Origin: Xanthostigma xanthostigma
Taxonomy: Eukaryota > Arthropoda > Insecta > Raphidioptera > Raphidiidae
DNA: 64,000 nucleotides
Direction of reading: 5' to 3'
Assembly (NCBI GenBank): GCA_963575645.1
Contig: OY754469.1
Coordinates: 16,944,001-17,008,000, forward strand
Positions 38,366 through 50,700 of this stretch are shown piece by piece (position 1 is the first letter of the stretch; every line of letters begins with the position of its first letter). Position numbers and translations under genes: made by a program. The notes under the pieces were generated by a model. It was not told the origin of the DNA and ran no database searches. It worked only from the letters and a program-made list of their open reading frames with translations.

Positions 38366-38772
38366 GTGGCTATTGATGCCAGAGGAAATAGATCAGAGAG
38401 CATCACAGAACAGTAATATTGTTCTGTGGAGAGCATACAGAAGTCAGAAATAGATTCGTCTTCCGAACTATTCTCTGTGTAATCCATAGATACCTATATA
38501 TCTATGGTGTAATCAAATGTTTTACAGTGACTTCATGCGGAATTTCTTTGAACTTAAAAAAATTTCGAAATAGTTGACACACTTAACTGTTACGAGAATC
38601 TTGTAGATGTCTCTGAATATTATAATAATGTTGACAGCTAATAGCTTGTATGACGTCAAATCATACGATCGCATGCTGTCATTTGATTCGTTGACAGTGA
38701 GTATGGTGATCGCCGCAAAATATTCAGATTGAAAGTTATTTCGTAGAGCGGACACAAATCTTTCGTTTTAAA

Positions 38773-41700
38773 ATGGGTGATTTCGAGTCCTTAAATCAAT
38801 TCACCTCGGGTGATGGCTTTAATATAAACGAGTTTTCTGGATTCGAAGGTAAAACTACTCAAGGGTATTTAAAATTGCGATTTTAAATTACTGTTTATAA
38901 ATACACGTCAACAATAAATAATGCTCTAATATTGTTTTTCATTTTTAATTTTTAGACCTGTTGACCAATTGTGAAAGTGAACTAATGAAATCAGAGAATT
39001 TATTTATTGATGAAACGTTCCTGGAAAAACTGGATGACCAATTAATGGACGGAATGACATTAGATATGTTAAATATTCCCGATACAGTTCTCCAGACTCC
39101 GATGGAATTGTCTCAAGAATCTGTTGATGCGAGCCAATATAATCCTAATCAACAAAATATCAACCCGCAAATCTTATCGCCGCATCATAAACAATCACTT
39201 TCCCCCAGTTCCCAATTAAATTCACCTATTTCGCAGCTACACTCTCCAGTAAATTCTTTGCATTCACCAGCACAGACTGTACCTTTGTCACCACCTTCGC
39301 AGGGTGTAATGAATATTCATAGAACTCCCATACATCAAACCAGTCCTGTATTAATACAACCTTGCGTCCCAATTCAAACAACTGCTACAAATAAAGTAAT
39401 GTACACCAGTATGAACCCACTGCAGCATCAGTTGACAATTGGGAACCCACATCAGGTACTTTATATTAATTCTTTCACGCTTTTATTTAAATACAGAACC
39501 CATCGAATAAATGCGGTCAACCACACTTGTACAAGGAGTGCACAAGATTGGTTGAAAAAATTGTGCAGTGTAATTTATTTTAAATTAAGATTAGCATCAT
39601 AATGTAGAGTTGGGATCTTCAGGTCCTAATTTGGATTTACACATTTGATAGTTTTCACAACATATTTATTCAATTATTATTTATATTTTATATGGGTGGC
39701 ACAACAAACCACCATAGGCACCTCATAATATCCTCCTACCACTAACTTAATAACTATAAGACACTCTTTTATATACAAATCTTTGATTAACGTCTGATTA
39801 GAACTCTTCACTAAATAAAATTATCGACCAATTTTTCAGACAATATATTAACAAAATATAATTAATACAATAACGTTTCGATCCCGATTTGGATCTTCTT
39901 CAGAAGGGATCTAAAAATATAAAAAAAATAATTAATACTTATTTAGTTTCTATTTATTGACGTGATAACGTCTTATAAATTGATGAATCACCAATCTTAT
40001 AAATTGATAAAACACCGGCTGCATGTTCGAAAAAGTGTAACGCGTAACGTTCCTAACGTTCCGCCTGACCCTGTACGTGCTTTTTGCTAATTTCTCGCTC
40101 AATTTAAATCAGATCGGTTTGAAACCAGTCTTAAACGAAAGAGGAGAACATTTTACATAGATTTCGTATAACAGAATTTGCCTAAACAGTTTTTTTATAC
40201 AAATTTATATAGAAAAATAGCTGTATAAATGCAACATGAAAACGGCTGAATTTCTAATGTTTAATTCAATTTTTTGACATTAGTATTCTGTGAAATGCAA
40301 AGCCTTCTAAGTTAACTATTGGAATAACTAATTATTATTAGAACATAATACTTTGTAAGTTGCAAACGTCACTTTTGACATTTCTTATCATTCCGACACC
40401 AAGGATAAGCGGATTGAAACCAAATTTTGGGAGGTTTAGGTTATGTATTACGGAATACGTTATCACGTAAAACTATCGTCCGTAAACCGACTTTACAGAC
40501 AATCAATTTTTTTTTAACGAAATTCGTGAAAGATTTATTTAATATTAAAAAGATTTTTTTTAATTTATGTTATTAATATTGTTTAATGAAATATATTTAC
40601 AACTAAATTAATATGGTTAAGCATAATAATTTTTTGCTGACACCTCGTAAACAATAATAATAATAATAATAAAGAATTTATTAAATAGATCTTCAGCGAA
40701 GATATATAACAAGTCAAAATACATTAAAATAATATTAAAAATAATAGCTTACTGCATTTATTGTTTACTAATAACTAATTACTAATATCGGCAATGTGCA
40801 ATCTATTGGTTCGTTTTTTGCATTAGCATTCCTGAAATTTGATCCAAAGAACTATTAATTTAAATAAGTAAATTTTTGTGGGAGTAGGTATATGTTTCCA
40901 ATTCTATTAATTAAAACACTAGATATAGCTTTTGTTTGCTACAATTGTTAAGAAACACCCATTGTTACATCCCTAATATGGCGATGTAAACAATGGGTGT
41001 TTCTTAACAATTGTAGCGAGCAATAGCTATATCTAGTGTTAATATTGTTAGTAAAAATTAATTGAAATGTTAATAATGGGTGAATAGCGAAATTCTAATT
41101 TGTAAATTAGGTACTTATTTATATTTGTTGCTATTTTAATTGTAACCTGAAGATGGATTGTTTATAGCGCTCAACAGTTGAGATCATTAGCGTGCAACTC
41201 GAAGATGCTTACAGTATTAGCGAAACGTCATAATTTAAATATATAAATATTTTTTTGAACCATTATCGTCACACTTAACACAGTCACACAACATAGTATT
41301 ATAATAATATATATCATAATATTTCGCTAAAAACTATTGGTTAATGGTTATTATTTTTGAAATATGTTTGCGTTGTAATATTATTTTTAATTCAAGTGTG
41401 TCGAGCGTCTAATTTATACAACCATTTCATCCATTTCTCAATACTCTTATCGACAGCGCGGCAAATTTCAAAGATGTTGATTTTTTTAAGAACTTGTAGA
41501 GCGTCAATTTGGCGCTTACTGTAGAACGGTAATGTTAATTAGGCATTGGGTGCACCGCTGTAATGTTAGTTTGTAAATGCTTGTGAAATAATTAACTTCT
41601 GTATGATCGACGTATACGTTTTTTCTGTAGGTTCAACTTCAGTTACAACAAGATGTGAAACAACAGAATTTGTCAAAACAGAGAACTGTGAAAGCCCCAC

Positions 41701-44700
41701 AACAACAGTTGATTGCTATTCAGAATTTACCACCGGATAAAATGCAACAAGTGTTACTGCAAGCGAAGCTTATAAAATCGGAACCTCAGTTAAACCAAAC
41801 TGTGCTGTACACAACGACTGCACCGTTAACGAATGTTACGACTGCAACGGTTAGCGGAAATACGGCACCAGGTCAATCGTTGCATACTTTAGTCAATACC
41901 GGAGGAACCATTTTAACGACAGGAATACCGTTGGTATTGGATACAGATAAAGTTGCCATTAACAGAATACAAACAAATCCTACTGGTAAAGAACCTAAAG
42001 TTAAAGAAGTTAAACGTAGTGCTCACAATGCTATTGAAAGGAAATACAGAACGAGCATTAATGATAAAATTGTCGAATTGAAAAATATGATCGTCGGAGT
42101 TGACGCAAAGGTAAATATTCAGTAAGCGAAGGGAGGGCTCACTCAGCGGTCTATATTTTGCTGCGTTGGGAAAAGACAGTACTGCTGATCACATGTTTTT
42201 ATGTAGATAGATTCTAGATTATAGACGCTAAACAGCTGAGATCATCAGTGTGTATTGTTTTTATGTATGTCTCCATTAGAGCGTTTAACAAAATTTAATC
42301 GCTAATGCAGCTTCAACGACCTTTAGGCTGTAAAGTATGATGTTGATGGACTTTTTTGTTTTTTTTTTGTGATTCATTTGCAAAATTGTACAGTTTTTGA
42401 GTGTTAAGTATGCCCTTAGCTCTATTTTTCTTGATGATCTGTTATTTTTATTACGCAAAATTCTATGCGATAATTTTTAGGAACACCGTGTTATACTAGG
42501 AGAAACAACTATACGTATTTTAAATGTGTGTTCTGTTGTTTGTGATATTTGAGTAGCGTGAAGATACCTGAAATCGCGTGATTAACAGTACAGTTGCAAA
42601 AAATGGACACCTGGGATTTTGAAATAACAGTATCAATACATCTAAAATCAATTTTTCAGTTGAACAAATCAGCAATTCTGCGCAAAACGATTGATTACTT
42701 AAAATTCTTACAAAATCAAAATGCAAAATTGAAACAAGAAAATATGTCGTTGAAAATGGCTGCCAGAAAACAATCATTGAAAGATTTGTTGGCTGTCGGT
42801 AATTGTCCAATAGAAGACAAGTTGCCTGACAGCATCAATGACATGACGCCCCCACAATCGGACGCATCGTCTCCACCACAGTCTGACGCTTCGTTACCAC
42901 CGTCACCTGATACTTTCATGTCGATAAAAGAAGAGAGCGATGACGAAGGAATGTCTGTCGGTAGAGGCATGCTAGACCATTCTCGTTTGGCTTTGTGCAT
43001 GTTTATGGTCGCCTTTGTTGCTTTTAATCCGTTTGGATCAGCTTTTCATGGAACTGGAGAAGAAGATATCGATGACTCTAAAGTAGGAACGGGACGTGTA
43101 TTAAGTGAATACAGTAAGACAAATTTATATTTATTCGATAACCTATTATTCAAGGATAATAGTGAAGTATAGATTATATCTACTTAACGATTTTCTTGTA
43201 CTTGTCGAGTATTGTTTTGTGATCTAGTTACTTCAGTGCAATTTAAAACAATGTCAGAAATTAATTTTTTAATCAAAGATATGACTAATTTCTTCTATGT
43301 ATGTGCTTCAAAAACTCATTTGTTTATACCTACCACTTATTTTTATTTTATTTAACTTTTACCAGTTTTGTTTTTCTTTTATTAGCTACTGAATCTGAAA
43401 TGTGGACATGGCTAAGCTCATCATTGCTATTGTTTTTATTGAACGCTGTTATATTACTGGGCTGTTTGATCAAGATATTTGTTTATGGAGACCCTATAAT
43501 GCCCCCAAAATCAAAGGAGTCAACTAATTACTGGAGACATCGGCAGCAATCTGAATTTAATATTTCAAAGGTGGGTGTTTTGTTTACTGATTCATAATAA
43601 TTAATTAAGGAAGCATAATTCACTCCAGATTCTGCGGCAAGAAAAGATCTAAACAAATGCTTCTGTCTGTGAGTGATTGATACAGTACTATGATCGTCAA
43701 ATATTCAATAAAGTAAATTTAATTTTTCAAGCTTTCGATTTTAAATTGTACTTACGTGTGTGATTTTGTATATTTTTTTTCGCACAAAACTCACTTTTTT
43801 TATCCTACTTTTAAATGTTAACAAAATTAATTGCGTATATACCATATATACTCAAATGGGGTCTGTCATAGAGGAAAAGTTTATTTGTGACATAATATCA
43901 AAATAATATTTCAGGGAGATAAAAGTGGAGCCAATCAAGAATTGACCAGATGTCTACGATCGTTCGGGAGTTGTCTACCAGCATCCAGATTTGAATTATT
44001 TATGGCTACGTCATGGCAGATCATTCGTCAAATTTTGCATCGGATGTTTATTGGTCGATGGCTAGCTAGACGCACCGGGGGCTTTTTCATCGATGGGTGC
44101 GTTTTGTGATACTAATATTTTTTTCAAATGGAAGTAGTAAAATAATTGGAGAACTTTTCACTATTTTATTTTGCATTGATTTTAGTACAACTCGCTATGA
44201 AGCACTGAGTTCTTGTAAAGAGCTGGCACTTGTTTATCACCGCTTGAATCAATTACATTTGGCGAATGGGGGTGCGGAATCCAATTTTGGTATGGGTTTT
44301 ATGTTGGCTCTGAACGCAGTCAATATGGCTGAAGCGAGTACTGAATTGCTGACGCCGGTTCAACTAGCTGATATTTATGTTGCCGCCGCTCTAAGGATGA
44401 AGCAATCTTGTCCGTCTTTTTTGAAAGGGATTCATAGGTATAAATTTGCAGATTACTCTGAAAGTTCTGCTGAGTTTATAGGGACTGTTCCTTGGATCAG
44501 GTTAAATAAATCTATTGGTATGCAATAGCTGTGAACAGATAGCCTCACATGACTCTAACTTCTAAAGGTGGCTTCTCACGGCGCGTTTTATCATAGGCCG
44601 CGCCGCGCCGATTTGTACGTGCGAGCACGCGCCCGCCCGTTCTCACGGCGTGCGTTGCGCCGCGCCGCATCCAGACCGAAGTAAGCATAGACGCAGCGTA

Positions 44701-47700
44701 CTTTTTAAAATGTAAATAATATTGTAGTTACTGATCTAGCATTGTAATAACTACACTAACAGGGTTGCCAGACGTACGTGAAGTCTCATACCATTACGAG
44801 ATTTACCGATTTTGTACGAGATACAAGAGTAACAAAATTCTCGTACAATTTTGTACGAGATTTTAACAATGATGACTGCCTTCGCTAGGTATAGCTAAAA
44901 AGTGTAAGAATTTGCATATTTACCTACTTCACACACCACAAAACGATCGACTGGGAGCATCAATAAATAATACAATAATACACCGAACATAGTTTAATGC
45001 GACGTGTTCATCCGTACTACCACGCGCGCGCTCGAGTCACCATGGATGCACCCGCGCCGCGCCGCGCCTTTGACGGGACCGACTTTGTTTGGTAAGGACG
45101 CGCCAGCCCGCGCCACTGCCTTCATACGGCGCAAGCTGGCGCGGCGCGATCCGTGATAAAACGCCGTGAGAAGCCGCCTTAAAACTTCAGCAGAGACTTT
45201 CTGGAACACTTGTATCAAACAATTGAAATATTTTCTTGTAAATCATTTTATCTTATGTGCAGGTATTATCTTGGTCTTGCAAAACAAGTGAGTGTCAATA
45301 GCAGAGAAGAAATGCCGGCTCGTTTACAGTGGCTTTTTACTCCGTATGGTTACCGTTTCTTCGTAACACAACGTTGGACATACAAATCGAATGTTACAAA
45401 TTCACCTTTCAGCAGTTTGGATAATAAAACCGATCCTTTAGCTTATGTTATGAGGGTACGTTGTACTTCAGAAAAAATGCAATATTGCATCATTGGATAT
45501 CAACAAAACTAATATTTTTTCGATATTTAATATTTTTAGACGTATCGCGAACATTTACTGGAAAGAAGTTTACTAACACTAGTAGCTCCGGGAAGCAAAA
45601 CCGATTCTTGCGAAGACGATCCGTTGCGTAAAACGCAGACAGCGGATGTTCTGACGTATGTTCAGCTTCTAATGGAGAATGTTTCATCGAATTCGTCAAA
45701 TCCATTGTTAAAATCAACAATTGACAGTAAGCACTTTAAATATGTTTTGACTGCATCTTTGTGCACAGAACAATGAATGTCTTAGTTCCATCTTTGATAC
45801 GAACCCTGCTAGTATTATTAGCAATAGAAGCAGGTAACTCGCCTTTTTGTTGCCAATTGTTGGAGTGAAAATAGTAATTATTTCAATCAATTAACGTTGG
45901 TAACTTTACTTCACCAATTTAAAAATTTGATGGCGTACACATCTCTGCTGGCAAGAATATTTACTTAGTTCTTATTCAGAACTGAACTGTGATTATTGTT
46001 CAAGCACAATGCCGACACATAGAAATCTACAGTATGTAAACGCGTAAGGTGCACATAGGGAAATTAGCATTGGGTTAAAATACTTGGATCAGAGTTAGCC
46101 ATGACTGCATTAATTGTTATTTCTATTGAATTATCATGGTAATCTTGAGGATTTCTATTTTATTTTGATTTATTTTTATTTTACTTGTCTTTTTTAATAA
46201 TAAAAAGCTCTTATAAATCATTATTTTAATTTTTTTGTACAAAAATAAAACAAAGAAACAACTCCATCTGTTTGGAAACATTTCATTCAAAAATTGTCTG
46301 ACTGGTATGATGTATGCGCGTTGGTAAATCAGTGACCCAATGTCTTTAGGCTCAACACGAATAGGCGGAGATATTTGATCTCGCACCATATTTAAGTATT
46401 TTTGGGAATTTAATGTCCCATTAATAAAAAAAGTCCGATTATGTTGTAATCATTTGAATATTTTCTTCGGTAGTATACACATTCATTTTGCAAAAGAATA
46501 TTATCTGTCAAATTGAAAAACAAGATTTCAAGGCTCACTCTGATCCAGTCATTTTTCCCCAATGTTAATTTCCCTATGTGCACCTTACGTGTTTACATAC
46601 TGTATATGCTGAGTGTTATAACTCTCTTTAGACGCTGATGATCTCAATTGTCGAGCTTTGCTAATCAACAATCTAATCTTACAATTCTCTTTTTATAGGT
46701 TACGAGGATAAAACAGCACATTGGTGGTCCGGAGTCGTCGGCGTGGCTGCTTATTGGCTTCTCGGCGAAGACAGTCAAGCCGAAAGATTATATTCGATCG
46801 TTGAATTTTTGCCAGAACCATTAGCGTCTCAGAGTGATCCACTTCCGAGAGCTGTACTGGCCGCGTTTACAAGCCATAAAAATTTCTTATCCAATTCGCG
46901 ACGCGCGTCAAATAAAACTATTCTTAAACAATGTGATATGGCAAGTTCATTGTTGGAGGACAGTTTGACATACACTAGTTGCAAACAACCCACGAATATG
47001 GTGTTGGTGAGTATTTTGATTTAACCAAATATTATTGTAGTGTTATTTAGATATAGCGTGTTATCATCCCTAACCTATTTTTCGGAGAAGTATAATACGA
47101 AGTTTTTAAATTATTTTTTCTTCATACCTACCCCGATCGAAAGTACGTACTTTCGTCCCTTATAGCAGAGACGAAAGTTTGACATTTACTCCCTGTTACG
47201 CATGAGAAATTTTTTCCTCCCGCCGTTCTCACTGGGAGTAAATGTCAATCTTTCGTCCCTGCTGACAAAAGTACGTACTTTCGAGCGGATATGAAGAAAA
47301 ATCGTATTCACCACACAGGCCTTAAAAGTTGAAATGCCGAGGGCATCATGACGCGCAGGGCCGAAAATTCAACTTTCGACCCTTGTGATGTAATATACTA
47401 TTCATTTGAATTTAGGTATATTAATACAACAATAATTCTGAAGAATTCGTTTTAAAATTTATGACTCACCGACAATTTTTAATTGTCTATATTTTAACAA
47501 GTGTCTAAATTGACCACACTTGTCTATTAAAAGATACATTTAGTATCACGGAGTATAGATAGAAGGAATCCGTACGCAATGTTAAAAAAATTGCTTCGAT
47601 TTGATGGACAGATCTTTCGTAGGTAGAGTGCGCTACTATACACTAAGTTCTAGTTCAAACTTGCGAAACCAATAATCGCAAGTTTTTATAACTGTTGATC

Positions 47701-50700
47701 TTATTGAGTCATTTTAATATTTATCAGTTTAATAATAATAACGTGTCTTGAACATCGGCGCTGTTAGTGTCCAAAAAATGAACTATCATATTTGTGGATG
47801 TATGAAATCATGAAAAAGCCTATGTTGTTAGATTCCTATCTATACTTTGTGGCTTAGTGTCGTCAATACCGCTAGGCAGTGAGACTTAATTGCCACCTGC
47901 GCACATTTGTAGGTTATAATTTAATAGTTACAATTGAAGAGTGAACAAAAGAAGAACGACTGTATTTGTTTACTGGGGTGCATTGTAGTTGCATTGCATG
48001 TCGTATTTAACTATGCAATGTTACTTCCATGCAACCACAGTGGGCAAACATTTCAACGTGGAACTATCAACGAAAAAAAAATTGTGCCGAGGTTAACTGA
48101 TCGTCATTTTCTGTAAAAACGCAATCGACGTTTGATTAAAAACCATAATTTTCAGTTTTGATTCGCGCATTCTAGAGGTATTCAATAAAATGTTATTTTT
48201 TTAGTTGGCGCAGTTATTGGTATGTGACTGGCTATTGGAAACCAGAACGGCGTTATGGGAAGAGGAGGCTGATAAAGATTGTTGGACTCCAGTCCCGGGT
48301 CATATACTGTCCGGCTTCCAAAGAAATGTTGCATCGTTGAGGACTTTGACGCAGTTCATACCAGTGCGTTTTATTTTATCGTGTTTTTTCTTAGTTGAAA
48401 AATACAGAATATCTTTAATATATATTTTTGTTTTAGTCCGCGTTGCCCAGAGTATTTTTATATGAAGCAACAGCGAGATTAATGGCAGGAGCTGAGCCAG
48501 GGCGAACACAACAGCTGTTAGACCGAAGTCTTAGGCATAGACAATCGAAGACTTCAATAATTTGTGGTAAAGGTATGTCATTAAGAGTTTAATTCTATTA
48601 GCGTTTACTTTTTTAGAGTGCCGTATATCTGATTAAAAAACGGAACCCTTATAGGGCCACTCTTGTGCCTGTCTGTATGTTACAGCTTATTTTCCTATTA
48701 GGAATCCTTAAACATTTTAAATACTTAATAAGCACTTTCAAAGTTTAATAAAACATATTTCATTTAACTTTTATAATTCTTATTTCATTTCGTGTTAGAG
48801 ATTAATTACTTGTTTAAAGGCCCAAACCTTCCCATTACTTAAGTAAAAATATTTTTCATTTTAAAAATCTTTATAATAAGCACTTTAGTAAGAGCTCAAT
48901 GCTTTTAAGCATTTTTGAAAATGAAAGTGCTTGATGCTTGAATAAATCAAGCCTTTATGAAAGTGCTCGATGCTCAGTCTTCAAGCACTTACGTTCAATG
49001 CTTTGCCGAGTTCTGGCCTCACTCATAGTTTACCTAGACGAAAATCCTATGTCTTAAAGTTCTTACAGAAAACAGAAAGGTACGGAACCTTCTTCACACG
49101 AGTTCGGCATACACTTGACCGTTTTTTGTTTTGTTCTTTTAAATGAACGATTTTAACAGTTTTGTAGCTCTAGAAATACATTGGTAGATTAGCGGCGCTC
49201 CAGTTCACTATCATACTGTCTTAATTGAGAAGTTACTAGCTTTCTGGTCATTTCATTCTCAATCAGTTTTGATCTCTCATTTGTCGTAGATTATAATGTA
49301 AAGCATTTGTCGTTGGGGGAAAAATAGTCTTTTTAACAGTGAAATAATATTTCAAATTGGTTCAGTAGAAGAGATTACCGGCCGCAAACAAACATACAAA
49401 CTTAACCCCTTTATCTGATATCAGTGTTGATAAAGTTCTCTTAAAATTATGTTTTCAGTGTTAAAATATTTTTTTTGTGATCGCAAAAATATAGATTATA
49501 TTTATGACCACTAAAATCATTTCACAATCTGAGAAGCTATTACACCTTACACTGTGATTTATATTTGTGAAACTTCAGTGCAGTTATAGGGTTAATAATC
49601 TGTACGGTCTTGCTCTTTCCCAAATAAAATATTGACCTTTAAAATTCGTGAGTTGTTGATACCTAATTGATAATTATTATAATAGAAAGGTATCATTTGT
49701 TTTATAAAATCCAGAAAGAAGACCAAATATTTCGTAAACAAGCTGGTTTATGAAAAATATTTCTAATATAGACTTTCTATATATCAAATGTATTATAGAA
49801 ATCAAACTTACCAGATCAGATCTGTTGCTTTATTAGATGTTCAGATGCACATACACTACACTTAAATGTCCACACGATATTGTCGAATAGGTACTTTTTT
49901 TATTTATTACACACAAAGCACTATGAACGTTCAATCAACGAATTACGCAAAAAACAATTGAATCTTAAAAGAAGAACGTTATTTATTGTAAACTAATTGT
50001 TTTGCTTGTTAACGTAAAAGTGGTGAAATAGAAACCAAAAACACAAAAATCCACGTGCTTTTTAAACGCGATATCAATCAGTATTAAATATTACGTCCTT
50101 TTATCGTCTTGTTGTTACACGTATCGCACGTCTCTTACATAAAATGCCGTTGCAATTGCATCTTTGAAAACATTATTTGCATTTCAGCGCCCTCTGACTA
50201 CTAACTATGCATTACTTGTTTTATTTGGTAAAAATATACTGTTTGTTTATTCAACAGAATATTATTGGTTATTCAATTTGTGATGGAGCGTTTTTTTTAT
50301 TTTTATAACACGTTTATGCATTGATTTTTACCAATAGTCATCGAAATTTTTTGTAGGCCTTCAAGAGAAGACGTCATTATATAACCACTAATTTTTTCAA
50401 GTTAAACATTATTATGCCCTATCATTTGGTTAATGCCACATACTTATAACATCTTATAACTACACGTACATCACTAACACTTAACATTTAATTAAAATTT
50501 TATCCTCTGAGATCTGAATACATTTGAATTTTAGAGCTGGTCACACTCAATTTTATTGGTTTACTGAAAAATAACCGTTTTTTAGCACCTAATTCAAACC
50601 AAAACACTGTTAAATTTTGAGACATCTAACTTACCCATGAAGAACTAATACTTGATTATTAAAAAAAATTGGTGTGTGTAACCTTTTACGCGTGGGTGAA

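Noticed and set aside
40915-41040. MicroRNA precursor
   Set aside because: Arms are too long and too perfect, typical of a MITE; no known mature sequence.
41160-41200. ACGCTGATGATCTCAA-type motif as a true hammerhead core (CUGAUGA + hairpin)
   Set aside because: The required GAAA after helix II is absent in all three copies, so I report it only as a repeated motif.
44994-45218. Arg/Ala-rich 74-codon open frame on the - strand
   Set aside because: Product of the GCGCCGC-biased interior of the MITE in SREBP intron 7.
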